Counted from the stretch's first letter, positions 31,340 through 40,443 are shown. The stretch: DNA of 40,443 nucleotides from Candidatus Zhuqueibacterota bacterium (GCA_016931935.1 JAFGDW010000295.1:1-40443), one strand, 5' to 3'. The notes: generated by a model not told the origin, from the sequence alone. Numbers and translations are program-made.

Positions 31340-32904
31340 GCTTCTCCTTCCGGCGTCCGCCGCCAGGCAAAATAGGCATCAAGGACTTCGAGCGATTGAG
31401 CGCTGGGCACCGATCCCATTTTTGGAGTTTGGTTTAAATGCATTACAACCGGATTAGCATCGTTGAACGCCTGCCATTTAGGTAACCCATCTCCATTGGG
31501 ATCACCATGTTTGGCAAAATTCGTCCAATAGGCGCCCATCGCTTCCGAAATCGCCAAATCTGATTTTGTTGTCTCCTGGTTTGATGAATCGAGCGTCATG
31601 AAAACATAGCCAACATCCTGGCCGTGGGGGGAACCATAGCCAGCACGTGGTGAATCCGCGGGATAATCAGGGTGCTGATCAAAGTAATAGTAGTATGCTT
31701 TGGATTCGCCCATCTTTGCCTGAAGCCGCGCCCAGCTCCAGGTTTGCCAGCCGAATGCGTCATCGCGGTTTAGATCACGCGCGGTTTTGGGGATAGAATT
31801 CTCACCAACAGGATAGGCGGCCAAAAGTTTATCGGCGTATGGCCCATAGCGCATTTCTACGCTTTTGACAAATTCTTTCGGATCTTTGGTACGCGTGAAA
31901 CTGGCGCCTTCGTCTGAATTGTACCCCACCAGAATCGGAGTATCATTGAATTTGGCAGCTACGTAAAGTTTGTATTGATCATCAGGAATCACGTAACCAT
32001 CGACAATCGGCCAGGCCATGCCTTTGCCGAAACCACTTCCCGGGAGATTATCAGCAGGAATTTTACGCAGTTCGGCAATCGATGAGACACCGGCGCGCTC
32101 AGCATAAGCTAATCCATCTTTTTCTGCATCCCGTAGGAGTTTCATATTTTCGCCCGGGTATGTGGTTTCACGATGCGGGCCGAACGAACCGCCGCTTTGT
32201 GAAATAGCGCCATGAAACAAACCTTTGGCCAATGGTGACGCGCACAACATGCTCACTGCAATGCCTCCGGCAGATTCACCAAAAATTGTGACTTTATTGG
32301 GATCGCCACCGAAGACTGCAATATTGTTTTGTATCCACTGCAATCCCGCAATCATATCGAGAAGCCCATAATTCCCTGATACATGATTCTCATTTTCAGC
32401 GCTTAATTCCGGATGAGCCAGGAAACCAAGATGACCGACCCGATAGGCGATACTAACCAGGACTACGCCTTTCCGGGCAAGATGTTCGCCGTTGTAGAAA
32501 GATGTGGCGCCGAAGTTGAAACCGCCGCCGTAGATCCAGACGAGTACAGGAATACGCTCACCTTGATATGTTGCGGGAGTCCAAATATCTAAATAGAGAC
32601 AATCCTCACTTTTGCCCGATGGCGGGGTTCCTACCTGAATCGGACCTGGAGCATACTTATCAGCCATGAGCACGGTATCCCATTTCGCTACGGGTTGTGG
32701 CGCGCGCCAGCGTAAATCACCTACAGGCGGCGCAGCAAAGGGGATGCCTTTGAAAACTGTCAGATAATCCTGAGAAACGCCCTGGACTTTACCGCTATCA
32801 ATCTGCACCAACATGGGTTGCGGTGTTTTGCTGCATTTGGTAAAACATATTGCCAACACGGCAACCATAAACGTAATCTTTTTCATCAAATTGGCTTCCT
32901 TCAT
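31327..32904 (-). CDS. Type B carboxylesterase (alpha/beta hydrolase)
   Basis: The 525-residue protein matches carboxylesterase family type B: FKGIPFAAPPVGDLRWRAPQ near the N terminus, EDCLYLDIWTP, oxyanion-hole GGGFNFG, and the triad Ser211 (GESAGG), Glu332 (SDEGASF) and His427 (SPHGQD). It carries an N-terminal export signal; a Cys at residue 24 might be a lipid anchor but the lipobox is poor. Given the locus it may remove acyl or acetyl groups from hemicellulose, though many members have no known natural substrate. The start at 32904 has AAAGG upstream; an ATG six codons further in also fits. Its 3' end overlaps the TAXI-type gene, so the two are probably co-translated. Confidence 0.85.
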   Translation of the reverse strand: MKEANLMKKITFMVAVLAICFTKCSKTPQPMLVQIDSGKVQGVSQDYLTVFKGIPFAAPPVGDLRWRAPQPVAKWDTVLMADKYAPGPIQVGTPPSGKSEDCLYLDIWTPATYQGERIPVLVWIYGGGFNFGATSFYNGEHLARKGVVLVSIAYRVGHLGFLAHPELSAENENHVSGNYGLLDMIAGLQWIQNNIAVFGGDPNKVTIFGESAGGIAVSMLCASPLAKGLFHGAISQSGGSFGPHRETTYPGENMKLLRDAEKDGLAYAERAGVSSIAELRKIPADNLPGSGFGKGMAWPIVDGYVIPDDQYKLYVAAKFNDTPILVGYNSDEGASFTRTKDPKEFVKSVEMRYGPYADKLLAAYPVGENSIPKTARDLNRDDAFGWQTWSWARLQAKMGESKAYYYYFDQHPDYPADSPRAGYGSPHGQDVGYVFMTLDSSNQETTKSDLAISEAMGAYWTNFAKHGDPNGDGLPKWQAFNDANPVVMHLNQTPKMGSVPSAQSLEVLDAYFAWRRTPEGEAWAK

Positions 32905-32961
32905 AATTTGCCTTTACCATGTTGTAAAATGTAACAACCAGTAAATAAGCCAACTATCTGA

Positions 32962-35556
32962 TTATTGAATTGTAATTTTAACCTTTTTCAAATCTTCCAT
33001 TTTCGAACTATTGCCATAAAAAATTTCATATTCTCCGGCAGTCACGATCAATTTACGAAGTTCACGATCGTAGAATTCAAATGAACTGGTTGGCAATTCA
33101 ATTTCAGCATTGACTGATTTCCCGGCCGCCACATCAATCCTCTGAAACCCGCGCAACGTTTTCAACGGTCCGTCCGCGTCGTTCAATTTGCGCACATAAA
33201 CCTGAACGATTTCTACACCGTCGCGTTTGCCTGTGTTTTTCACAGGAATGGTGATTTTAGCGCTCTCGTCATTTTTAATTTTTGATTTGCTAAGTGTTGC
33301 ATCGCCAATGGCGAACGTGGTGTAACTCATTCCAAATCCAAACGGAAACAATGGATCGGACATAAAGCGGTAGGTTCGGCCTTGCATGGAATAATCTTCA
33401 AAATCAGGCAATTGTTGCATATTTTTATAGAAAGTGATCGGCAGTTTACCGGACGGATTATAATCACCGAAAAGGACATCAGCGACTGCCTGGCCACCGG
33501 ATTCACCAGCATACCACGCCTGGAGAATAGCATCACAGCTTTCGGTTTCAGGCGTCAACGCAATAGCTGAGCCGGAACAGTTCACGAAAACAATCTGCTT
33601 ACCGGCCTGTTTTAACGACGTTAAACAAGTGCGCTGAACCGCTGGAAGCTCGATTTCAGTGCGGTCGCCGCCTTTAAATCCGGGGTATGATACCGGCATT
33701 TCCTCGCCTTCAAGCATTGTTGAAAGCCCGCCGACAAACACAACGACATCGATTCCCGATAATTTATTAATGAGTCCGGTAAAATCGATATCGACTTCTT
33801 TACCAAAATTAAATTCGATGTTTGCCTGCCAGTTATTCATCTGTGCATAGCGAATTTCAATGGTATATTTATTACCGCTCTCAACGTGGAAGGGAATCCG
33901 TGATGGAAGCGTTCTCCAATTTATATACTTTTTGATCGATTCACCATTTACCAATAATTCAAAATATCCTGTCGCACCACATTTGAAAACAATTTCTTCA
34001 GTTTCAGTCGGAATGAATTCAGTTTCATATTTTGCTGAAAAGCCTTCAAGTCGAACCCCGGGCGCAAATTCATGTTGCCCGGCAGTGGTTAATTTGATCG
34101 GGTTTTCAATCTGCTGGATCGTGACAATATTACCTTGACGATCCGGAGTGTTCCAGTAGGTGGCCTTGAAACCGCTCTTGCCTTCAATCGAACATTTTGC
34201 GATATAGCTTTTGGTGATCTTATCCTCGACCAGGTCGCAACCCTTATCATACATGACCTGACCGGCTGAGAGCTTTGATTTAATGCCATCGAGAATTGTT
34301 ATTGTCCGAAATGGTTTCCCGTTATAATTGCCCCATAACATCGGCTCATCATCAGCATTGGGACCAACAACAGCAATTTTTTTATCGGATTTTTTTAGAG
34401 GAAGGATATTGTTTTTATTCTGAAGCAATGTCATGGATTCACGAGCCATCTCCAAAGCGAGCTTTCTGTGCTCATCATTGTTCACCACCGACATTGGGAT
34501 GTTTGCCCAGGGAACCAGCGTATCGTTGTCCATCTCTCCCAGATCAAAACGGCCTATCAGGACACGTAACAAACGGGTGTCGATATCGTCTTCGGTGATT
34601 AGCCCTCTCTCAACAGCGTTGGGTATTTTTCTATATGTATGGTTTTCCCACTGGCACTCCACATCGGTTCCAGCTAATACGCCTTTTGTTGCTGCATGGA
34701 TAGCATCTGATGAGACTTTATGACTCGTGTAAAAATCGGTGATAGCGCCGCAATCGGATACAACCAGATATTTATAGCCCCAATCGTCACGCAGAATGGT
34801 TTGCAACAAACGTGTATTGCCACAGCAAGGCTCATCATCCAAGCGCTGATAGGCGCACATTACCTGGCGCACATCGGCTTCCTGAACCAGAGCTTTAAAT
34901 GCAGGGAGGTAAGTTTCCCATAGATCACGCGGATCAACGTTATTGAGATTAATAACATGGCGGCTCCATTCAGGCCCTGAGTGAACGGCGTAGTGCTTGG
35001 CACAGGCCAGCAGTTTGCGATATTTTTCATCAGCGGGACCTTGCAAGCCTTTCACCACCGAAACGCCCATACGTGATGTCAGGTACGGGTCTTCGCCATA
35101 GGTCTCCTGGCCGCGCCCCCAGCGTGGGTCGCGAAAGATATTGACATTGGGAGTCCATACTGAAAGGCTCAGGAAACGCTTGTTTCCCTGACCTTTGCGG
35201 AGTGCTTCATTATATTTGGCGCGAGTTTCGTCCGATGTGGCGGAGAATATACGATACACAAGTTCATCGTCAAACGAGGCGGCCATGCCGATCGGTTCCG
35301 GGAAGACTGTCACATCATCATTATTTGCCAGGCCATGCAAGGCTTCACTCCACCAATTGAACTTTTTAATGCCAAGACGTGGGATGGCATCCGATACATC
35401 ACACATTAAAGCCGCTTTTTCTTCCAGTGTAAGTCGTCCAATCAGATCTTTTGCTCTTTGTTCCGAACTTAAATTTGGATTCTGATATGGCTTTGGTTGC
35501 GCCCACAAATTTAATGAGAATAAGATACATACAATAAACAATATTTTTTTTCTCAT
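32962..35556 (-). CDS. GH3 family beta-xylosidase/beta-glucosidase with inserted PA14 domain
   Basis: A signal peptide (ending WAQ) is followed by the GH3 N-terminal barrel, with NWWSEALHG (substrate-binding), KHYAVHSGPE and nucleophile Asp268 in VVSDCGAITD. The C-terminal (alpha/beta)6 sandwich is interrupted by a PA14-like domain at about residues 458-600, and a fibronectin-III-like domain ends the protein (GVEIVQVYVR onward). The NWWSEALHG variant and the Glu-rich loop are commonly seen in bacterial GH3 beta-xylosidases, but beta-glucosidase cannot be excluded. Start at 35556: a strong AAGGTGG lies eight bases ahead, and the longer frame begins with GTG inside that signal. It starts 33 bases after the GH97 stop, so the two form one transcript. 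Confidence 0.88.
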   Translation of the reverse strand: MRKKILFIVCILFSLNLWAQPKPYQNPNLSSEQRAKDLIGRLTLEEKAALMCDVSDAIPRLGIKKFNWWSEALHGLANNDDVTVFPEPIGMAASFDDELVYRIFSATSDETRAKYNEALRKGQGNKRFLSLSVWTPNVNIFRDPRWGRGQETYGEDPYLTSRMGVSVVKGLQGPADEKYRKLLACAKHYAVHSGPEWSRHVINLNNVDPRDLWETYLPAFKALVQEADVRQVMCAYQRLDDEPCCGNTRLLQTILRDDWGYKYLVVSDCGAITDFYTSHKVSSDAIHAATKGVLAGTDVECQWENHTYRKIPNAVERGLITEDDIDTRLLRVLIGRFDLGEMDNDTLVPWANIPMSVVNNDEHRKLALEMARESMTLLQNKNNILPLKKSDKKIAVVGPNADDEPMLWGNYNGKPFRTITILDGIKSKLSAGQVMYDKGCDLVEDKITKSYIAKCSIEGKSGFKATYWNTPDRQGNIVTIQQIENPIKLTTAGQHEFAPGVRLEGFSAKYETEFIPTETEEIVFKCGATGYFELLVNGESIKKYINWRTLPSRIPFHVESGNKYTIEIRYAQMNNWQANIEFNFGKEVDIDFTGLINKLSGIDVVVFVGGLSTMLEGEEMPVSYPGFKGGDRTEIELPAVQRTCLTSLKQAGKQIVFVNCSGSAIALTPETESCDAILQAWYAGESGGQAVADVLFGDYNPSGKLPITFYKNMQQLPDFEDYSMQGRTYRFMSDPLFPFGFGMSYTTFAIGDATLSKSKIKNDESAKITIPVKNTGKRDGVEIVQVYVRKLNDADGPLKTLRGFQRIDVAAGKSVNAEIELPTSSFEFYDRELRKLIVTAGEYEIFYGNSSKMEDLKKVKITIQ

Positions 35557-35588
35557 GTCACGTTCCACCTTTGATTAATTGATCGTTT

Positions 35589-37529
35589 TCAATTTGTCAC
35601 GATCACAAATCCACCATAGGGACACAACGTGATTTGGATCGGAGCAGAAAAATTAATTTCCCGTTCGACAAGCTCTTTTCCACTTTCCGAATCGGTGATG
35701 ATCATCCCGTTTGATTTATCAGTAATGAAAGGAAAATCCAGTGTTAATGTGCGTGCAGAATTTTGGCCATTGATACCTGCTATGTACCATGCGTCGTTAC
35801 GTTTTCGTGCTAATACAACAAAATTTCCGGGAAAGCCGTCGATAAATTTTACATCATCCCAGGTTTCAGGCAACGTGCTCATAAATTCCTGAACAAAATT
35901 CTTCTGAGCGGCCATTCCTTTTGGCGTCTCGGCAATATGTTGAATGCCCGACGTAAATAAAACCGATAAGGCAATTTCAAAACCATCGGTAGTTCTGCGT
36001 GTAATATTCGGTATGCCTGAAAAGTTGACAGGTGTGAAATCCATGGGATCAAAAAGATTGCGGGTAAAGGGAATGATTGCACAATGCGCAGGTTGATTGT
36101 CAGCAAAGAACTGCCCGAACGTAACGTATTCTTCACCGCGAATTGCCTCCATACTCACCAAATTGGGATACGTTCGATACCATCCCCTGGGAAATGTACA
36201 GCCATGGAAATTTACCGTAAGCTGATATTGTGCGGCTTCTTTCAAGATATCAATATAATATTTCATCATAGATTGACCATCGCCGCCAAAGAAATCCACT
36301 TTAATGCCGCCAATACCCATATCATACAACGTTTGAAACTCAGCGCGTCTCAATTCCTTTGTCAGCAATTTGTTGCGCGGTGTTTGCGGTGTTGTATTCC
36401 AATCGCCTGCTGAATTATACCACAATAATATTTTAACACATTTGGTCTTCGCATAATCTGCCAATTGTTTGATTTGTTCATAGCCAATTTGTGTATCCCA
36501 GAGCGCATCAATAAGACAATATTGCCAATTCATTTTAGCGGCGAAATCAATATATCGCTTCTGCACATCATATACAGTTGAATCATCCTTCAGAATCACC
36601 CAACTCCAGGATGCGACTCCCGGTTGAAGCCATGAAGATACATCATATTGGGCTGGAGTCGCCAAATCCGTTTCTAAAGTAGATTCCACAAGACCATCAA
36701 GGTCTTCGCTTATTGCCATAATGCGCCAGGGCGTGTACCACGGCAAAACCGATTCCGGCAAATAAGGTTCGTCCGGCATGCATTCCTGTGGTTGGGGAAA
36801 TTGGATTGCATATTCATCGTTAGGCGAAAATTGGCTTAAACGTGAGCCGCAGTAATTCGTATCAACAGCAGTTTCGGTAATACTCATCCAGTATTTCCCG
36901 AATTGAAAAAGCGCCGGCATCACCCAGCCAGCTTGATTAGGCGCAATTGTCCCAACCGGAACGTTCATTTGATAATATTCTTCATAGGAAGGTGATGAGA
37001 AGCACCAGCTCATTCGTGCATCCGCACACGGTTGAAGAAATGCTTTGGTGTCCGCATTAAAATGAAATGATGTGTTTTCCCGCGAAATCTTCACCGGATT
37101 CCCGCTTGTGCCGGGAAAATGGTATCTGAAGGCGATCCCATCATCGGAGATATGAAAGATGATCTCCATCCTTTTCTCTTGAGTATTTTTCAATGAAAAT
37201 ACGCGCCTGGAGCCGTTATAACTGCATTGCAAGCGTTTGCCGTGCAGCAATGAATACTTGTCGGTAATAGCGCTCACATCAGACGCGGAATCAAGTTTAA
37301 GATGTTCCGAAAAATCACTATCGAAGCGAACGATGCCTAATTTTGACTGTTTTAAAATTGTTGTTTCCGAAAAAGCGACAGAATACACTGGTTCACCCAA
37401 ATCAGTCAGCCAAAAGCTGACAATGATTTTTTCATTTGGACTTTTAATTGTATAACTTTCCATACAAATAGCACTGGTAACAAGAGTGATCATAAACATT
37501 ATTACTAATAACTTTACATTCTTCGTCAT
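35589..37529 (-). CDS. GH97 family glycoside hydrolase (second copy)
   Basis: This is a distant paralogue of the GH97 at 13814-15748 with the same layout. The segment GIKVDFFGGDGQ gives a candidate nucleophile Asp412, which again points to the retaining (alpha-galactosidase-like) branch. The N-terminal region has FSSPSYEEYYQM where the first copy has RTSPSYENGYV. The signal region is hydrophobic but has no clear AQ cleavage site; cleavage before MESYT is likely. The start at 37529 has AGGA seven bases ahead; the frame also opens upstream with GTG at 37556. The two GH97 copies differ widely outside motifs, so separate substrates are plausible. Confidence 0.85.
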   Translation of the reverse strand: MTKNVKLLVIMFMITLVTSAICMESYTIKSPNEKIIVSFWLTDLGEPVYSVAFSETTILKQSKLGIVRFDSDFSEHLKLDSASDVSAITDKYSLLHGKRLQCSYNGSRRVFSLKNTQEKRMEIIFHISDDGIAFRYHFPGTSGNPVKISRENTSFHFNADTKAFLQPCADARMSWCFSSPSYEEYYQMNVPVGTIAPNQAGWVMPALFQFGKYWMSITETAVDTNYCGSRLSQFSPNDEYAIQFPQPQECMPDEPYLPESVLPWYTPWRIMAISEDLDGLVESTLETDLATPAQYDVSSWLQPGVASWSWVILKDDSTVYDVQKRYIDFAAKMNWQYCLIDALWDTQIGYEQIKQLADYAKTKCVKILLWYNSAGDWNTTPQTPRNKLLTKELRRAEFQTLYDMGIGGIKVDFFGGDGQSMMKYYIDILKEAAQYQLTVNFHGCTFPRGWYRTYPNLVSMEAIRGEEYVTFGQFFADNQPAHCAIIPFTRNLFDPMDFTPVNFSGIPNITRRTTDGFEIALSVLFTSGIQHIAETPKGMAAQKNFVQEFMSTLPETWDDVKFIDGFPGNFVVLARKRNDAWYIAGINGQNSARTLTLDFPFITDKSNGMIITDSESGKELVEREINFSAPIQITLCPYGGFVIVTN

Positions 37530-37556
37530 ACCTATTTCCTGTGTCTTTTTTTGCAC

Positions 37557-37820
37557 TTAAGGTCAATAACTATTTTTAAAAATTGTTGTATACGGTTACT
37601 TTATTTTAGAACTCGCGAAATGGTTATCAGATTTTCCTTGATTTCTCCTAATTTCAAAGGAGGAGAATAAGAGGATGTCGATCAAAGAAATAAATTTCAA
37701 AACCACTTCGATACAAGTATAAAATATAACATCAGCCAGGTTGGACTTCAATTCAATAAGAAGCCTCAACTCAGGAAATTACATTCCAATTTGTACAAAA
37801 TTCCCGGATCAAACACCTTG
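37557..37820. other. 264-bp intergenic region between GH51 and GH97
   Basis: AT-rich spacer. It contains an imperfect hairpin TTCTCCT/AGGAGAA (37643-37667) and on the plus strand a ribosome-binding-like AGGAGG followed by a 15-codon frame (37675-37722) that I do not take as a gene. The part nearest 37557 would hold any promoter for GH97 and the genes after it, but I see no convincing match to a known promoter. Confidence 0.5.
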
Positions 37821-39350
37821 CTATTTTTTTACTTTCACTTTAATCTGAGTGATGGAATGCGCCGGGAAGGAACACGACATTTTATTCCCGTTCACCGGCA
37901 TTTCTTTTATAACCGGTTTATATTGATTCTGTTTATCAAAAGTAAAAGCTTCTTCAAGCGATGCGGCATTTATTAGTTGAATTTCCGCTTTTCCTTCAAA
38001 AGTGCCTGTGTTGCTAATGATGTTACTTGTGATTGTTTTATCCTTATGCCTGTTCACTACATTAATATACGCGGTATTGGTTTCTTCGGAGTATGTTGAG
38101 GTAACATCAAGATAAGGAATGCCATTACATTTTTCGGTATTAAAGGTATCACATTCAACATAGGTATCAATAGAGTTGCCAAGACAGTTATTAGAGAAAA
38201 ATTTGAATGTATGAAACAATGGAGTTTTAAAACTTCCGTTTTCTCTATCGGTGTTCAATAATGATGTCATCATTGTAAAGTTCGCCATTTTTACAATATC
38301 CGCATGGCGGACAAATGAATTTAAACACTGGGCGATCGGCAGGATAGAGAGAAAATTTCGCCCAAAAACGCCATATTCATCAAATGAAATGTAAATTGGA
38401 TTTTTAAAGCCCTTCATTGCTTTTACGGCTTCAATTTCAGCGGCGGTCACGTTTATCTTTTCCTCAAAATCCATCGCACTCTGTCCCATGAATGTATAGT
38501 AATCATCGGAGCGTTCCCAGTAGCGGTGAATGGAAATGTAATCGATCATATCGCCGAGCCCGGTCAGCACTTTTCGGTTCCATTCAACCCACTGCCCGGT
38601 ACTTTCGTAGTACGATGATCCGGAAGCGACAAATTTAATGGAATGATCGACAGATTGCATCGCCTTGGCAGCTTCTCTGGCAATCTTGACATAATCGTCC
38701 GCATTTTTATGCCCCAGTTCCCACGGTGCGCCATCAACTTCATTTCCAAGATCCCAAATTTTAACACTGTATGGTTCTTTATGTCCATTTTTGATGCGTA
38801 AATCCGAATAGTATGAACCTTTCTTATAGTTGCAGTATTCAACCCAATAAGCGGCATCAAGTATCGTTGCAAGACCCAGATTTACACAGATAATATTTTC
38901 GCTGCCGATAGCATTATTTAATGCAATCCATTCATCAGTACCAACGTGATTGGTTTCGAATCCCCCCCAGGCAAGGTTAATACGAGTTGGACGTTGATCC
39001 TTGGGACCAATGCCGTCTTGCCAGTCGTATCCCATCACAAAATTTCCGCCTGGCCAGCGCATGTTGGTGATTTTAAGTTCTTTCATCGCATCGATATAAT
39101 CTTTACGGAATCCGTTCTCGTCGGCGAGCGGTGATGATGGATCGTATAAATTTCCATATAAAGTACTAAACGTGGCTGTATCAGGCAATCCCATTCTTCT
39201 TCCGCTAAAATTTATAGGTTCCATGAATACACCGTAGATTTTTGGATCGATCTTTCCAATGGTTCTGTCAACGTCAATTTTGATTTTTGCGTTCTGGGCA
39301 AATAACGCAAGCGGGAGAGCAAATATCAGTGTAAACAATAATTTTTTCAT
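37821..39350 (-). CDS. GH51 family alpha-L-arabinofuranosidase
   Basis: This 509-residue exported enzyme (signal peptide ending FAQ) shows GH51 motifs: RWPGGNF near residue 98, acid/base Glu204 in WDLGNEVDG and nucleophile Glu325 in ISFDEYGV. The C-terminal jelly-roll finishes the protein at family length. GH51 enzymes release alpha-L-arabinofuranose from arabinoxylan and arabinan, complementing GH43 and GH127. A clean AGGAGG sits five bases ahead of the ATG, the strongest Shine-Dalgarno in the window. It follows a terminator (39565-39601) by about 215 bases, so it is likely the first gene of a transcription unit that runs toward lower coordinates. Confidence 0.92.
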   Translation of the reverse strand: MKKLLFTLIFALPLALFAQNAKIKIDVDRTIGKIDPKIYGVFMEPINFSGRRMGLPDTATFSTLYGNLYDPSSPLADENGFRKDYIDAMKELKITNMRWPGGNFVMGYDWQDGIGPKDQRPTRINLAWGGFETNHVGTDEWIALNNAIGSENIICVNLGLATILDAAYWVEYCNYKKGSYYSDLRIKNGHKEPYSVKIWDLGNEVDGAPWELGHKNADDYVKIAREAAKAMQSVDHSIKFVASGSSYYESTGQWVEWNRKVLTGLGDMIDYISIHRYWERSDDYYTFMGQSAMDFEEKINVTAAEIEAVKAMKGFKNPIYISFDEYGVFGRNFLSILPIAQCLNSFVRHADIVKMANFTMMTSLLNTDRENGSFKTPLFHTFKFFSNNCLGNSIDTYVECDTFNTEKCNGIPYLDVTSTYSEETNTAYINVVNRHKDKTITSNIISNTGTFEGKAEIQLINAASLEEAFTFDKQNQYKPVIKEMPVNGNKMSCSFPAHSITQIKVKVKK

Positions 39351-39564
39351 AATGCCTCCTTAAATTCGACATACATGTAAGTAATGTTGTGCGGAATGTA
39401 TGCTTATCATTCATTGAATCCGCTCAGTGTGAAGTTTGTGACAACTCCATACTGGGTGGAATCGAAGATTTAAGTAATACTTCAACTAAATGCGCTTTAT
39501 TTAATTCAGTTATAATCAGAACAGTGCTTATAAGATATTTTACTTTAAAAATTGACTATGATCT
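39351..39564. other. Intergenic region upstream of GH51
   Basis: About 214 bases between the terminator hairpin and the GH51 start. It should hold the promoter of the GH51-led unit because the terminator isolates it from the T9SS gene upstream. I see the AGGAGG ribosome-binding site next to the ATG but no clear -35/-10 pair or operator repeat. Confidence 0.5.
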
Positions 39565-39601
39565 AAACAAAACCCCCGTAAATTTTACAGGGGTTTTGTT
39601 T
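39565..39601 (-). terminator. Strong intrinsic terminator after the T9SS-sorted protein gene
   Basis: AAACAAAACCCC (39565-39576) and GGGGTTTTGTTT (39590-39601) form a perfect 12-bp stem, which extends past one mismatch by a 4-bp inner stem. A T-rich arm follows on both strands, so it should end transcription in either direction. It lies 35 bases past the stop codon of the gene at 39637. Confidence 0.85.
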
Positions 39602-39636
39602 TAATACATTATTTGCTGAAAATCGACGATTCGATG

Positions 39637-40443
39637 TTATTTCATCAACACCATTTTCTTTGATACTTTTTGATTATCGACTTCGATTGTGTAGATATAC
39701 ATACCACTGGCAAGTCCGGTAGCGTCAAATTCTACATTATATGTAGAAGCGGCTTTACGGCCATTGACTAATGTTGCAACTTCACGTCCGATGGCATCAT
39801 AAACTTTCAGAGTCACATTGCCAGCTTTTTCCAGTGTGAAGTTGATTTTCGTTGTTGGGTTAAATGGATTGGGGTAGTTCTGAGAAAGTTTGAATTCTGA
39901 TGGAACTACGCCGTCTTTTTTCGAAATAGATGTATAAAGAGGTCTCTTTTCTGGGAACCAGTTTAAGTCACCAACAGGCAAACCATCGGTGCCGCCGGTC
40001 AATAAGTTTGCATCGCTGTAAGAAAGATCAATCGGAAGTGGCCAATCTGAATAAATATAATCTTCGGAGCCGGTGTAAACTAAACGCCAAACAGGTAACA
40101 GAGCGGTGGCATCTTCAGCAACAGTCGCCACACAGAATGCTTTAAAGAGAGCAAGTTGATCGGTGAACAGGTCTGCTGAATTTGTAAATGTAGGCATTTG
40201 TTCATACCACGTTCCTTCTACCAAATGAGGATAAGTAGCATCATCATCAAACATCGCCTGAGTTCTGCTATTCATGGTAATCATTTGGTCGAACCATTCC
40301 GACGTGCCATTGGTTCCGGCAGCGCTCACCTGGCTGACAACATCACTTAATTCAGTGCTCCAGGCGACCACATTGCGATCGACCAGGATTTTTCTATCCA
40401 CTTGATCATATTCGGCAGGCAGGTCGCGCACGTTGATAATACC
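39637..40443 (-). CDS. Secreted protein with T9SS C-terminal sorting domain (5' end outside window)
   Basis: The frame is open to the window edge, so the N terminus is missing; a GTG at 40431 is not a real start. The last 80 or so residues form a type IX secretion sorting domain: FKLSQNYPNPFNPTTKI, then VTLKVYDAIGREVATLVNG and SGMYIYTIEV, ending in a basic KKMVLMK tail. The upstream part (VRDLPAEYDQ, TSEWFDQMITMN, VGDLNWFPEK) is rich in aromatic and acidic residues and is not recognised. Such proteins are exported across the outer membrane and kept at the cell surface. It may be a surface glycan-binding or structural partner of the locus, but this is guesswork. The terminator behind it separates its transcript from GH51. 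Confidence 0.8.
   Translation of the reverse strand, partial: GIINVRDLPAEYDQVDRKILVDRNVVAWSTELSDVVSQVSAAGTNGTSEWFDQMITMNSRTQAMFDDDATYPHLVEGTWYEQMPTFTNSADLFTDQLALFKAFCVATVAEDATALLPVWRLVYTGSEDYIYSDWPLPIDLSYSDANLLTGGTDGLPVGDLNWFPEKRPLYTSISKKDGVVPSEFKLSQNYPNPFNPTTKINFTLEKAGNVTLKVYDAIGREVATLVNGRKAASTYNVEFDATGLASGMYIYTIEVDNQKVSKKMVLMK

Noticed and set aside
37675..37722. Tiny plus-strand frame (15 codons) preceded by AGGAGG-like sequence
   Set aside because: The AGGAGG is one arm of a small inverted repeat, the peptide is very short, and nothing else supports a gene on this strand.

Overview
The window looks like a chromosomal stretch from a bacterium of the FCB superphylum. The best support is the partial gene at the right edge, which ends in a type IX secretion (Por) C-terminal sorting domain with the NYPNPFNPTT signature common in Calditrichota, KSB1, Ignavibacteria and Marinimicrobia-like genomes. 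Most exported proteins here also carry signal peptides ending in Ala-Gln, a common FCB pattern. I cannot fix the phylum from sequence alone. No tRNA, rRNA, CRISPR array, transposase, phage gene or transcription regulator was seen.

All recognised genes lie on the minus strand, so transcription runs from high to low coordinates. Nearly all are carbohydrate-active enzymes with signal peptides. In transcription order: a partial T9SS-sorted protein with a strong intrinsic terminator (39637-40443; 39565-39601); GH51; GH97; GH3 with PA14; a carboxylesterase overlapping an orphan TAXI-type binding protein; GH31; an aldo/keto reductase and an amidohydrolase separated by a 516-bp gap; GH31 with PA14; GH29-CBM6; GH42; a lipoprotein GH29; GH97; GH2; GH10; a decayed GH2 tail; GH43-CBM6; GH115; GH127; an inverted-repeat element; and GH39.

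The enzyme set fits complete breakdown of a heavily decorated plant hemicellulose. GH10, GH39, GH3, GH43, GH51, GH115 and GH127 are expected for glucuronoarabinoxylan. The central run GH31, GH29, GH42, GH29 matches the bonds in a fucosylated xyloglucan side chain (Fuc-Gal-Xyl). The aldo/keto reductase and the amidohydrolase look like an L-fucose (or similar 6-deoxy-sugar/aldose) dehydrogenase and its lactonase, which would feed released fucose into a non-phosphorylative pathway. No SusC/SusD pair, sugar permease, endo-xyloglucanase or sensor/regulator is present in the window, so uptake and control must be encoded elsewhere.

The non-coding parts are the least ordinary. There are two unrelated MITE-like palindromic elements (1709-1902 and 26154-26286), an extra end of the first one abutting the GH39 stop codon (70-87), a frameshifted GH2 C-terminal remnant between GH10 and GH43 (9033-9252), and a coding-like stretch broken by stops downstream of the aldo/keto reductase (26347-26534).
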